Origin: an uncultured Collinsella sp.
Lineage (GTDB): Bacteria; Actinomycetota; Coriobacteriia; Coriobacteriales; Coriobacteriaceae
Reading direction: 5' to 3'
Length of the DNA stretch: 64,000 nt
NCBI GenBank assembly: GCA_900544095.1
Contig: UQTV01000005.1
Coordinates: forward strand, 1-64,000
The translations under genes were made by a program, and so were the position numbers. Positions 19,004 through 27,764 of the stretch are shown here, one piece after another. Every line of letters starts with the position of its first letter. The first letter of the stretch is position 1. The notes below the pieces were generated by a model, which saw only the letters and a list, made by a program, of their open reading frames with translations, did not search any database and was not told the DNA's origin.

Positions 19004-20254
19004 TTACTGGCGCTGTTTGGGCTCGGTGACGATGGCTCGGACGATGCGGGGGCGATCGGTGAGGTCATGGACGATACGCACGTCCGAAAGGCCTGCCTGG
19101 CGACAGAGCTCGGCCGCGGCATCGAGGGCACCCTCGTAGAGCTCACAGGCAAACAGGCCGCCGACACGCAGCATGTAAGGCGCCGCATTGAGCAGGCGGC
19201 GGAAGATATCGAGGCCGTCGGCGCCGCCCTCGAGCGCCAGGTCGGGCTCAAAGTCCTTGACCTCGTGCGGCAGTGAGCGCATGACGTCGGTCGGAATGTA
19301 GGGCGGATTGGAGACAAGCACATCAAAGGTGCCCCACTCTTCGCGGGGAATGGAACTCACCAGGTTGGTGAGGCTAAAGGCGACCTCATCGGATGTGAGA
19401 CCGAGCGCGTCGCGGTTTTTGGTGGCCAGATCGATAGCGCGCGGCTCGATATCGGTGGCGGTGCAGGTAACGTGGCCGCGGCGCTCCCAGGCAAGGGAGA
19501 GCGAGATGCAGCCCGTGCCGCAGCCGACCTCGAGAACGCGGGCGATGCGGGGCTCGGCTGGGGCAGGCGAAGCGGCATCCTGAGCTGAAGCCGTCTCCTG
19601 GTCGGCACCCTCGATGGCGATGCCGTATTCGTCGAGCTCGGACTCGGCGGCTTCCGCGACTTCGGCTTCTGCTGCCTGCGCGGCGGCTTCCTCGGCCTCG
19701 CGGTCGGCCAGCTCCTCGGCATAGGCACGGCTGCCGAGCACGTCGCTACCCAGCGCAGCCTCATCGGCGGCCGTCAGGTTGGCGGCACGGCGCTCGGCGG
19801 TCGCGCGTTCGTCTGCCAGCGCGGCCTCAGCCTTGCGAGCCTGCTCGACCTCATCGTTCCAAGGCAGCTCAACACGCTGACGGGCAGCAGCCTCGGGGCT
19901 CAGCACCTCGGCATCCAGATAATTGAGGACTTCCTCGACGAGCATCTCGGTCTCGGGACGCGGAATGAGCACGCCGGGGGCGCACGTGACGTCGATCATG
20001 CGAAACTGCGTGCTGCCGGTGATGTACTGCAGCGGTTCACCTTTAGCGCGACGAACAACGGCCGCGTGCATGGTCTCGAGCTGAGCCGCGTTAAGCGTCT
20101 CGTCCATGCGCATATATAAGTCGATGCGTGCCAAACCCGTGGCAGCGCAGAGCAGCCACTCGGCAGAAAGACGGGGGTGCTCCTCGCCGCGCTCGGCCAG
20201 GTACTCCTTGGTCCACTCGAGACAACGCTTGATGGTCCAAATCTCGTTTGCCAT
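19004..20254 (-). CDS. prmC: release factor glutamine methyltransferase with an acidic insertion
   Basis: About 416 residues, against the usual ~280. PrmC methylates the Gln of the GGQ motif in RF1 and RF2. The N-terminal helical domain runs to IPRPETEMLVEEVLNYL (about residue 113), the SAM loop LEVGCGTGCISL begins near 241, and the catalytic NPPY is at 316-319. Between these blocks lies an Ala/Glu-rich stretch of roughly 115 residues with almost no hydrophobic core; the normal linker is only a few residues. The start is the ATG at 20254 behind GGGGAGG. It lies downstream of prfA, its substrate gene, but a 600-bp repeat-containing gap separates them. Confidence 0.92.
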   Translation of the reverse strand: MANEIWTIKRCLEWTKEYLAERGEEHPRLSAEWLLCAATGLARIDLYMRMDETLNAAQLETMHAAVVRRAKGEPLQYITGSTQFRMIDVTCAPGVLIPRPETEMLVEEVLNYLDAEVLSPEAAARQRVELPWNDEVEQARKAEAALADERATAERRAANLTAADEAALGSDVLGSRAYAEELADREAEEAAAQAAEAEVAEAAESELDEYGIAIEGADQETASAQDAASPAPAEPRIARVLEVGCGTGCISLSLAWERRGHVTCTATDIEPRAIDLATKNRDALGLTSDEVAFSLTNLVSSIPREEWGTFDVLVSNPPYIPTDVMRSLPHEVKDFEPDLALEGGADGLDIFRRLLNAAPYMLRVGGLFACELYEGALDAAAELCRQAGLSDVRIVHDLTDRPRIVRAIVTEPKQRQ

Positions 20255-20640
20255 GGGGCCCTCCCCTCTTAAGCGCCGGATGGCGCGCGAATGTCGGAGC
20301 AGATTGTACGCGAGGCCAGCGCTTGGCAAGGGGCGATTGAAGGCGATTATCGAGAATCAGCCCAGATTTTTGCTTGGATTGCAATCGAAGCGTTCATTCG
20401 CCGACGTCTAAATCTGCATCCGTCAAGCTTTTGGCAAGGTTGACCCAAAACTGACCAATATCTAACCAAGAACTTGCCAAATCACTTGACGTGCGACGCA
20501 TCAAAAAATGCACTGCGACTTCTCGGACGATTTTTTGAGCATTATTATCGATAGCAGATAAACGCCGTTGATTGCTTTAAGCAGTTAAATTGCTTAATTT
20601 CTAACAAAGCAGATTAAATAAACTCGAATAGCAATTTACT
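20255..20640. other. AT-rich gene-free stretch between prmC and repeat copy B
   Basis: No coding region is convincing. The stretch is AT-rich against the surrounding DNA and holds three inverted repeats: TTGGCAAG/CTTGCCAA (20431-20438, 20473-20480), TCAAAAAAT/ATTTTTTGA (20501-20509, 20530-20538) and TTAAGCA/TGCTTAA (20577-20597). It presumably contains the prmC promoter, which I could not fix. Confidence 0.5.
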
Positions 20641-20644
20641 CAAC

Positions 20645-20851
20645 CTAGTCATTTAAGAACGTCCCCAATGACTACCCAAGAGAACGCCGCAGGTAGAGGA
20701 CGGACAGCGAGCGACGTCCAGAGCGAACAAGTTGGCATGAAAAAGGCGAGGCATAGACCTTCTGGTCATGCCTCGCCTTTTGAATGACAAATTGTCGCTC
20801 TGGGCGGCGCGCAGCGTCGAGCCGTTACGCGGTTTGGTAAAACCGCGTAAC
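20645..20851 (-). repeat. two-hairpin palindromic module, copy B (3' of prfA)
   Basis: Directly after the prfA stop, GTTACGCGGTTT (20824-20835), loop GGTA and AAACCGCGTAAC (20840-20851) form the first hairpin. The second is a nested stem with outer arms CCAGAGCGA (20718-20726)/TCGCTCTGG and inner arms AAAGGCGAGGCAT (20742-20754)/ATGCCTCGCCTTT (20768-20780). On the minus strand the inner stem plus its T run can act as a terminator. The distal motif GAACGTCCCCAATGACTACC is at 20658-20677. Confidence 0.8.
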
Positions 20852-21919
20852 CTAAACTGCTTGTGCCAGCTTCTCGGCTCGCTCGGCGGCGGCAAGTGCC
20901 TCGATGACGGTGCCGAGCTGATCGCCCAGAAGGACGCCGTTGTAGGTGGAGTTGAAGCCGATACGGTGATCGGTCACGCGGTCCTGGGGCTGGTTGTAAG
21001 TACGGATCTTCTCGGAACGGTTGCCGTGGCCAATCTGGCTCTGGCGCTCGGCACCGAGCTCGGCCTGCTGCTTCTCGAGTTCCATCTCGTACAGACGGGC
21101 GCGCAGCATCTGCATGCAGACCTCGCGGTTCTGGATCTGGGAACGCTGCTCCTGCGACTGCACCACGGTGTTGGTGGGCAGGTGGGTGATGCGCACGGCG
21201 GAGTAGGTGGTGTTAACGCACTGACCGCCAGGGCCGGAGGCGCAGTAGGTGTCGATGCGCAGGTCGGACTGGTTGATCTGGACGTCGATCTCCTCGGCCT
21301 CGGGAAGTACGGCGACGGTAGCCGTGGAGGTCTGAATGCGGCCCTGGGACTCAGTCTTGGGAACGCGCTGGACGCGGTGCACGCCGGACTCGAACTTCAT
21401 GACGGAGTAGACGCGGTCGCCCTCGACCTTGAACTCGATGGACTTAAAGCCACCGGCCTCGCTGGGGCTGGAATCGAGCACGGTAGTCTTCCAGCCGCGC
21501 GACTCGCAAAAGCGCTGGTACATCTTGTACAGATCGCCGGCGAAGATGGCCGCCTCGTCGCCACCGGCGGCGGAGCGGATCTCGACGATGGTGTTCTTGT
21601 CGTCGTTGGGGTCGCTCGGGATGAGCATGTACTTGATGTCTTCCTCGAGCTGGGGAAGCTTGGCCTCGTTTTCGGAGATGTCCATCTGGAGCATCTCCTT
21701 CTCATCGGCATCGGTGGTATCGTGCAGCATTTCCTTGGCAGCCTCGATGTCATCGAGCGCGCCGATGTACTCGCGCGAGGCGGCAATGAGGTCGGACTGG
21801 TGCGCGTACTCCTTGTTGAGACGCGTGAACTCCTTGATATCGGAGGCGACGGCCGGGTCGGAAAGCTTCTTCTCGAGCTCCTCGTAGGCCTTGATGATCT
21901 TTTCGAGCTTGTCGCGCAT
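20852..21919 (-). CDS. prfA: peptide chain release factor 1
   Basis: 355 residues, standard for RF1, which ends translation at UAA and UAG. The GGQ loop reads SGPGGQCVNTTYSAVRITH near residue 230. The stop-codon-reading tripeptide is PKT in RVPKTESQGRIQTSTATV, fitting the RF1 PxT pattern and not the SPF of RF2. The start is the ATG at 21919 behind AAAGGAGTCC; the open frame runs on upstream without family similarity. Confidence 0.96.
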   Translation of the reverse strand: MRDKLEKIIKAYEELEKKLSDPAVASDIKEFTRLNKEYAHQSDLIAASREYIGALDDIEAAKEMLHDTTDADEKEMLQMDISENEAKLPQLEEDIKYMLIPSDPNDDKNTIVEIRSAAGGDEAAIFAGDLYKMYQRFCESRGWKTTVLDSSPSEAGGFKSIEFKVEGDRVYSVMKFESGVHRVQRVPKTESQGRIQTSTATVAVLPEAEEIDVQINQSDLRIDTYCASGPGGQCVNTTYSAVRITHLPTNTVVQSQEQRSQIQNREVCMQMLRARLYEMELEKQQAELGAERQSQIGHGNRSEKIRTYNQPQDRVTDHRIGFNSTYNGVLLGDQLGTVIEALAAAERAEKLAQAV

Positions 21920-22113
21920 GACGGACTCCTTTATATGCGTGAAGGCGAAAATCGGCAGAATTGATGGGGCGCGGGGCGCCGCTGCGGGGGTAAGTCCAGC
22001 TAGAGCATGTCGATCTTCAGATACATGCGCATCCCTTCGCGTATGGGGTACATAGTTGCGGTCTAACCCATATATGATAGCGTGCGCAGGCAAACCTGCA
22101 TATAACCCGCACG

Positions 22114-22148
22114 GAATCCGACAAAGGGACAGTCCCTTTGTCGGATTC
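22114..22148. repeat. GACAAAGGGAC palindrome, copy 1 (at the M20 peptidase stop)
   Basis: GAATCCGACAAAGGGAC and its exact complement flank a single central base, giving 17-bp arms. The right arm touches the stop codon of the minus-strand peptidase. Related copies are at 28806, 33715, 36760 and 47789. Confidence 0.85.
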
Positions 22149-23563
22149 TAAAGCGTATGGATCAGGGCGACGAGGAAGCGGACACCCTGGAGGTAGGCGC
22201 GGCGGGTAATGCGCTCGTTGGTGCCGTGGACGCCGCGATCGCACTCGTCATCGTCGACCACAAAGGCCGAGAAGCGAATGCACTCGGAGCAAATGCGCTG
22301 GTAGTTGGCAGCGTCGGTCGCGCCGATCACGGTCGAGGGGACAATCGCCAACGGCTCGGATGATCCGTTTTCCTCCGTCCCCTTTGGATCACGGAAATAG
22401 CGGGCGGCGATGGAGCGAACCGCCTCGAGTCCCGGTCCGCCGATGCGCGGAGACGGCGAGGGTTCGGAGCTGCCGGGGCCGAGCTCGACCTCGACACGGT
22501 CGGCGAGCCCCGCCTCGGCAACGGCGACGCGGCAGCGGGCCACGACATCGGCCACGCTCGTGCCCTCGAGCATACGGAAATTGATATTGGCCCACATATC
22601 CTGCGGCATCACGTTAGCGCCAGCGCTGCCGCCCTCGATCTGCGTGGGCGCGCAGGTGGTGGTCACGAGCGGATAGAGCTTCTTGCTGGCGAGGCAATCG
22701 CGGACAATGGCGCCCCCGTTGGCGGCAATTTCATCGGCCGTGTAAAGCCCCAGCTCGACGAGCTGTGCGGCAAGCAGGTCCGTGACGCGCGTCGGCCACT
22801 CGATATCGCAGATTGCGGTGATGGCACGGCTCAGCACCTCGAGCGACGTGCCGCCGTAGGGGTTGGAAGAATGTCCACCCGCGCTCTTTGTCTTGAGCAC
22901 AATGTCGGCATAGCCCTTCTCCGCGAGGTCGGCGTGCATGAGCCAACCCTCGCCCGCGCTGTACTCGGCATCCGAAACGATGCGGTAGTCGCCCTCGTCG
23001 ATCAGGAACTCGAGCTCAACACCGCGCTCCTCGAGCGCGCGGCCGATGGCGCCTGCGCCGCACTGCGTCGTCTCCTCGTCCTGGCCAAAGGCCAGGAGCA
23101 GCGTCCGCTCGTGCTGCCAACCGTGCGCCAGCGCATACTCGACAGCCTCGAGAATGCCTGCGACCTGGTCCTTCATGTCGATCGCTCCACGGCCCCAGAT
23201 GTAGGTGTCGTCCACGTGCCCGCTAAAGGGGTCGTGCGTCCAGTCGGCCTCGGTACCCGGCACCACGGGAACCACGTCCATGTGGCCCATGAGCATAATG
23301 GGCTTGAGGTCAGGGTCGGAACCGCTAAGCGTCACCAATAGCGAATGGTCGATAAGGTCGACCTCGCCCGCCGCGAACACGCGCGGCCACGCCTGCTGCA
23401 TATAGGCGCGCAGGTCGTCGAACGGCTGCCAGTCCACCGCCTCGGCATCCATACTCGAGATGGTCGGAAATGACAGCACGCGGCCCAAGCGCTCGCACGC
23501 GCCAGTTTCGTCCAAATCGGCAAAATCGTCCTCATGCGCAAAGAAGCGCCAAACCTCGGCCAT
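22148..23563 (-). CDS. M20/M25/M40 family metallopeptidase
   Basis: 471 residues. A two-metal amidohydrolase of the carboxypeptidase/acylase group. LMGHMDVVP (first His and Asp) is near residue 95, WGRGAIDMKD gives the bridging Asp near 125, and FGQDEETTQCGA gives the catalytic and metal glutamates near 160. The dimerisation insert lies between about 200 and 320. The start is the ATG at 23563 behind AAAGGATG. It closely follows a polar amino acid ABC transporter on the same strand (72 bp), so it may process an imported peptide or acylated amino acid; the substrate is unknown. Confidence 0.9.
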   Translation of the reverse strand: MAEVWRFFAHEDDFADLDETGACERLGRVLSFPTISSMDAEAVDWQPFDDLRAYMQQAWPRVFAAGEVDLIDHSLLVTLSGSDPDLKPIMLMGHMDVVPVVPGTEADWTHDPFSGHVDDTYIWGRGAIDMKDQVAGILEAVEYALAHGWQHERTLLLAFGQDEETTQCGAGAIGRALEERGVELEFLIDEGDYRIVSDAEYSAGEGWLMHADLAEKGYADIVLKTKSAGGHSSNPYGGTSLEVLSRAITAICDIEWPTRVTDLLAAQLVELGLYTADEIAANGGAIVRDCLASKKLYPLVTTTCAPTQIEGGSAGANVMPQDMWANINFRMLEGTSVADVVARCRVAVAEAGLADRVEVELGPGSSEPSPSPRIGGPGLEAVRSIAARYFRDPKGTEENGSSEPLAIVPSTVIGATDAANYQRICSECIRFSAFVVDDDECDRGVHGTNERITRRAYLQGVRFLVALIHTL

Positions 23564-23635
23564 GACATCCTTTCGATTGTGATGACGAGGGCCGCCCCAC
23601 CGGAGCGGCCCTGCCACGCAAACATTTGCGGTTGG

Positions 23636-24421
23636 TTATTTGTCCTCGAGATAACGCGAGAGAAACTCGCGGGTGCGCTGGTGCTTGGGGTTGCCGAAGA
23701 GCTCGGCCGGCGCGGCGTCCTCGAGGACCACGCCCTTGTCCATAAAGACCACGCGATCGGACACGGTGCGGGCAAAGGCCATCTCGTGCGTGACGACGAC
23801 CATGGTCATGCCGTCGGCAGCGAGCTTGCGCATGACCTCGAGCACCTCTCCCACGATCTCGGGGTCGAGCGCGGAGGTCGGCTCGTCGAACAGCATAATC
23901 TGCGGATTCATGCACAGGGCACGAGCGATGGCCACGCGCTGTTTTTGACCACCGGACAGGCGGCCCACGGCGGCGTGCGCGAACTTTTCGAGTCCCACGC
24001 TCGTCAGATGCTCCATCGCAATTTTTTCAGCCTCGGCCTTGCTCATCTTTTTGAGCGTGACGGGCGCAAGCGTGCAGTTGTCGAGCACATCCATGTTGTT
24101 GAACAGGTTAAAGCCCTGGAACACCATACCGATGTCCTCACGCAGTTTGTTAATGTTGCAGCGCTCGGCCGTGAGATCCTGGCCGTGGAACCAGATGTGG
24201 CCCGCGTCCGGGGTCTCGAGCAGGTTGAGGCAGCGCAGGAAGGTCGACTTGCCCGAGCCCGAGGCGCCGATAATGGTGACGACCTCGCCTGATTTAACGG
24301 ACAGGTCGATGCCCTTGAGCACCTCGAGCGAGCCGAAGCTTTTGCGCAGGCCCTCGACGCGGATGAGCGGCTCATTGGTCTGTGCGGCGGCCGCAACGCC
24401 GGTAGTGGCGGTATCTGCCAT
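23636..24421 (-). CDS. amino acid ABC transporter ATP-binding protein
   Basis: 261 residues. The nucleotide-binding subunit of a PAAT importer. Walker A is GASGSGKSTFLRCLNLLE near residue 50, the signature LSGGQKQRVAIARAL near 150, Walker B LFDEPTSALDPE, and the switch VVVTHEMAFA. The start is the ATG at 24421 after GAGGAGAATC. It works with the permease and binding protein that precede it in the transcript. Confidence 0.95.
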   Translation of the reverse strand: MADTATTGVAAAAQTNEPLIRVEGLRKSFGSLEVLKGIDLSVKSGEVVTIIGASGSGKSTFLRCLNLLETPDAGHIWFHGQDLTAERCNINKLREDIGMVFQGFNLFNNMDVLDNCTLAPVTLKKMSKAEAEKIAMEHLTSVGLEKFAHAAVGRLSGGQKQRVAIARALCMNPQIMLFDEPTSALDPEIVGEVLEVMRKLAADGMTMVVVTHEMAFARTVSDRVVFMDKGVVLEDAAPAELFGNPKHQRTREFLSRYLEDK

Positions 24422-24443
24422 GATGATTCTCCTCGTCTTGAGC

Positions 24444-25592
24444 CTAGTTGGAGCTGGGCAACGTGGCCGGAGCCTCGGCACCAAGTTTTTTGCCAAAGGC
24501 TTCGAGCAGGCGGCTCGCCACGAGCGTCAGGATCAGGTAGACCACGAGCGCCACGCAGTAGACCTCCATCTGGCGGTAGTACACGCCGGCGACGGTGGTG
24601 GTGGCGTACATGAGGTCGAACACGCCGATGACCGAGAGCACCGACGAGTCCTTGATGTTGATGATGAGCTCGTTGGTGAGCGCCGGAATCGCGTTTTTAA
24701 TGCCCTGGGGGAACACGACTTTGCGCATGGCTTGCCACTGCGAAAGACCCAGCGAGCGCGCTGCCTCGGCCTGGCCGGGGTCGATGGACTCGATGCCGCC
24801 GCGCAGGACCTCCATCATGTAGGCGGTGGAGTTGAGCGAGATGGTGACGAGGCCGGCGGTGAAGGTACTCCAGATCTGGTTGGCCTGGGCGGTCTCGAAG
24901 CCCATGCCGCGCAAAACGGTGAAACCCGCGTAATAGATGAGCAGACCCTGGACCATCATGGGCGTGCCGCGCACGATGGTGGAGTAGATGGTCGCAAAGC
25001 CGCGGCCAATGCTCTTAAAGAAGCGCACCAGGTCGTTGTCCACGCGATCGAAGGTCTGAATACGCAGGAACACAAAGAGCAACGCCAGGAAGAATGCGAT
25101 GACGGTGCCGAAGGTGGCAAGCGCGATGGTGATCTCGATACCGCGGATAAAGAAGTCCCCGCTCTTGTAGGTCATGTAGACCAGGCTCGACAAAAAGTCG
25201 CTGGGGTTGGAGTCCGAGACGATGCTCACCTGTACCAGGTCGATAAACGACATGACGCAGCGGTCCACGAAAAAGATCGCCGCGATGGCAACCACGACAT
25301 AGCTGCCCAAGCGTGCGCCACGACGGAAGCGCTCGGATGCGAACGGCGACGTTTCGCGATAGTCATTCCAGTGCATGAGTTTGGTGACGAGCGCCGCCGC
25401 CGACACGACGAGCCAGGCCCAAAGGATTGCCCAAAGGCAATCCTGGAAGATACCGGTGGGCGCCAAGAAGCTCAGCGGCGTGGGGTTGCGCTGGCTAAAC
25501 GCCAGGCCAAGCGCCGCGATGACACTCGTGCCCAGGTACACATAACGGTGGTCGGCCTTGATAAAGGAGGCCAGACGATTGATGGTTTTCAT
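24444..25592 (-). CDS. amino acid ABC transporter permease
   Basis: 382 residues, longer than the 220-250 of simple HisM/GlnP permeases. About the first 150 residues carry two extra membrane spans and a linker before the conserved transporter domain. The coupling loop is LRGGIESIDPGQAEAARSLGLSQWQAMRKVVFPQGIKNAIPALTNE-like, near residues 265-310, which places it in the His/Glu/Gln/Arg permease group. It starts 9 bp after the binding protein gene. Confidence 0.93.
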   Translation of the reverse strand: MKTINRLASFIKADHRYVYLGTSVIAALGLAFSQRNPTPLSFLAPTGIFQDCLWAILWAWLVVSAAALVTKLMHWNDYRETSPFASERFRRGARLGSYVVVAIAAIFFVDRCVMSFIDLVQVSIVSDSNPSDFLSSLVYMTYKSGDFFIRGIEITIALATFGTVIAFFLALLFVFLRIQTFDRVDNDLVRFFKSIGRGFATIYSTIVRGTPMMVQGLLIYYAGFTVLRGMGFETAQANQIWSTFTAGLVTISLNSTAYMMEVLRGGIESIDPGQAEAARSLGLSQWQAMRKVVFPQGIKNAIPALTNELIINIKDSSVLSVIGVFDLMYATTTVAGVYYRQMEVYCVALVVYLILTLVASRLLEAFGKKLGAEAPATLPSSN

Positions 25593-25601
25593 GCTGCCTC
25601 C

Positions 25602-26528
25602 CTATGCCGGCTGGCGGTCGAGGCACGCGTCCCACATTTGGTCGCGTTCCTCTTGGCTAATGCCCTTGAGTGTCTTGTCGATGAGTTTAAGCAGTTTGTC
25701 CGAGCCCTTGCGACAGCCGACGTTTGCCGCGACCTCCTGCTTAAAGCCCTCGCCCTCGGCAAAATGAATAGGGACGATACCCGGGTTTTGGGCCATATAG
25801 CCCTTCTCGTTCTCGGTGTTGTAAGTCACGGCGTCGCACGTGCCCTGCAGCAGATTCGAGAACACCGTGGGGACGGAGTCGACCGGGTTCTTGTGCACAA
25901 CGCCCGGAATCTCGTCGATGACGGTGTCGAGCATGGTGTCCTTTTGGCCGAGTACCGTGGCACCGCTAAAGTCGCTGAGTTTGGTGGCGTTTTGGTAGGG
26001 GGAACCCTCTTTTACGAACAGGCCAAAGTAGCCAATAAAGTACGGGTCGGAGAAGCCGACCGACTCCTCGCGCTCGGGCGTGGCGCTCATGCCGGCGATG
26101 ATGAGGTCGATCTGGCCGTTGTTGAGCGAATCGATAAGGCCCGAGAAGCTCTGCTTGACGGCAACGGGCTCGCCACCGAGGGCCTTGCAGACGATCTTGG
26201 CGATCTGCACGTCGTAGCCATCGGCATAGGCGCCCTGCACGTTATCGATGGGGATAGTGTACTCACTGGCTTCGGAAACCTGCCAGTTGTACGGGGCGTA
26301 GGCCGCCTCCATGCCAATGCGGATCTTGTCCTTACCGATCACGGAATCGGACAGGTCGTCGCGACCGCCGCCCGTCGTGGGCTGAACCACCTTGAGCGTG
26401 GACGGACGCTGACAGCCGGCGAGCGCGCCGGCGACGACGGAAGCGCTCGCAGCGAGAGCGCTACCCAAGAAGATGCGACGGCTGCACACCGGCTGTGGAT
26501 GCGCGTCGCGCTGATGGGGAGAATGCAT
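25602..26528 (-). CDS. amino acid ABC transporter substrate-binding lipoprotein
   Basis: 308 residues from the ATG at 26528 behind AGGGAAGG. The N-terminus SRRIFLGSALAASASVVAGALAGC is a lipoprotein signal that also has a twin-arginine pattern, so Tat export is possible; the lipid-bearing Cys is near residue 37. The mature part is an SBP_bac_3 fold with GMEAAYAPYNWQ, GYDVQIAKIVCKAL, IDLIIAGMSATPEREESVGFSDPY. This matches polar amino acid binding proteins; the ligand is not determinable. It is the first gene of the transporter operon. Confidence 0.94.
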   Translation of the reverse strand: MHSPHQRDAHPQPVCSRRIFLGSALAASASVVAGALAGCQRPSTLKVVQPTTGGGRDDLSDSVIGKDKIRIGMEAAYAPYNWQVSEASEYTIPIDNVQGAYADGYDVQIAKIVCKALGGEPVAVKQSFSGLIDSLNNGQIDLIIAGMSATPEREESVGFSDPYFIGYFGLFVKEGSPYQNATKLSDFSGATVLGQKDTMLDTVIDEIPGVVHKNPVDSVPTVFSNLLQGTCDAVTYNTENEKGYMAQNPGIVPIHFAEGEGFKQEVAANVGCRKGSDKLLKLIDKTLKGISQEERDQMWDACLDRQPA

Positions 26529-26625
26529 AATCTGCCTTCCCTGTTGAATCGTATGCTGACGACTTAACAGGATATACGCCAGCGACCAGCAGTGCAGCAC
26601 AAGCTCGAAAAATTAATAGACACAT

Positions 26626-26790
26626 GGTAGTCATTGGGGACGTCGATGTTTTGGCAATGCCGGCGAGCGACGTCCAGAGCGAACAAGTGGCATGAAAAAG
26701 ACAAGGCATGACCAGAAGGTCTATGCCTTGCCTTTTGAATGACAAATTATTGCTCTGGACGGCACGCAGCATCGACCGAGCGGCGGAACC
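26626..26790 (-). repeat. two-hairpin palindromic module, copy C (3' of the epimerase-like gene)
   Basis: Same plan as copies A and B, but the first hairpin is decayed. Outer arms CCAGAGCGA (26674-26682) and TTGCTCTGG (26750-26758) surround an inner stem with CAAGGCAT/ATGCCTTG. Against copy B the inner pair has changed from CGAGG/CCTCG to CAAGG/CCTTG, a paired change. The apical loop sequence is inverted relative to B. The GTAGTCATTGGGGACGT motif is at 26627-26643. Confidence 0.75.
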
Positions 26791-26791
26791 T

Positions 26792-27685
26792 CTAGAGCAA
26801 GGTGACGCTAAAGCTGCGTTTATCGGTAGCGCCGGGGGCCAAGGTGATGGTGTTGACCTTGTGCTCAAAGACGTCGTCCTCGGTGGACATGGTGGTGTGA
26901 CCGGTCCAAGGCTCGAGCGCCACAAACGGGGCGTCGTTGGCGGCAGACCACACGCCGATGTACTTAAAGCCCTCAAAGTCGATCTTGACGCCGTGGCCCG
27001 ACTTGCGGCCGCGCAGCGTGAGCGTGGAGCCCGGGGTATCGGTGAACATGATGGCGTCGTTATCGAAGCTGCGGTGCGTGATGGGCAGCACGTCCGAGTT
27101 ATCGGGAGCCTTGTAGCTACCCTCGAACGTCATGAGGCCATCGGGCGTGATGATGGGGGCCTCGTTGGTCCAAGCCTCGGTAAATGCCAGCTCGTAATCC
27201 TCGAACGCCTCGTCCTCGGCACCGGGAGCAGGTACGTTAAATGCGGGGTGGCCGCCCACCGAGAACGGCAGGTCCACGTCGCCGGTATTGGTGACGGCAA
27301 AGGTCTGGGTAAGTGTGGCGTCACCAGTCAGGGCATAGGTCATGTTGAGCTTAAAGTGGAACGGAAAGGCCTTGAGCGACTCGAGCGTGTCGGTGATCTC
27401 GTACGTTACCGAGGAGCCGTCCTCCGAAACCTCGACCAGCTTGTGCTCGACGATGCGCGCGAGGCCGTGGCGCGGCATCTCGCAGGTGCCAGCCGCAGAC
27501 GTCGCCGTGTTGTTGCGCAGCGAGCCCACAATGGGGAACAGGATGGGCGCATGCTTGCCCCAAAAGGCGGGGTCGCCCTGCCACAGATACTCGTTGCCGT
27601 TGAGGGCAAGGCTCGTGAGCTGGGCGCCCATGGAATCGATGGCCGCGGTGAGGCTGCCGCGCTTGATGGTAGTGACGGTAGACAT
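26792..27685 (-). CDS. aldose 1-epimerase family protein
   Basis: 297 residues from the ATG at 27685 behind GGAGGAAG. A galactose-mutarotase-fold protein of the LacX/YeaD-like branch. PILFPIVGSLRNN near residue 57 and HGLAR near 80 carry the conserved Arg and His, VGGHPAFNVP near 150 carries the second His, and YIGVWSAANDAPFVALEPWTGH the conserved catalytic Glu region. It probably interconverts anomers of a sugar or sugar phosphate. It stands alone; no sugar operon adjoins it. Confidence 0.88.
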   Translation of the reverse strand: MSTVTTIKRGSLTAAIDSMGAQLTSLALNGNEYLWQGDPAFWGKHAPILFPIVGSLRNNTATSAAGTCEMPRHGLARIVEHKLVEVSEDGSSVTYEITDTLESLKAFPFHFKLNMTYALTGDATLTQTFAVTNTGDVDLPFSVGGHPAFNVPAPGAEDEAFEDYELAFTEAWTNEAPIITPDGLMTFEGSYKAPDNSDVLPITHRSFDNDAIMFTDTPGSTLTLRGRKSGHGVKIDFEGFKYIGVWSAANDAPFVALEPWTGHTTMSTEDDVFEHKVNTITLAPGATDKRSFSVTLL

Positions 27686-27764
27686 GCTACTTCCTCCAAA
27701 AGTAAACAATAGTGTCGAGGGCTATTGTCCCACTCTTGGCGGCGGGGTTGAGCGACAGGCGCAG

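Noticed and set aside
21920..22113. A short leader peptide (ATG TAT CTG AAG ATC GAC ATG CTC TAG) before prfA
   Set aside because: Eight codons with a weak ribosome site and no attenuator hairpin; likely chance.
22114..22148. GACAAAGGGAC palindrome as an ordinary terminator
   Set aside because: The arms lack a following T run in most copies, one copy lies inside an operon, and the sequence is conserved beyond what termination needs.
24039..26567. An 842-codon open frame on the plus strand
   Set aside because: It mirrors the ABC transporter genes on the other strand; its translation is low-complexity and has no family features.
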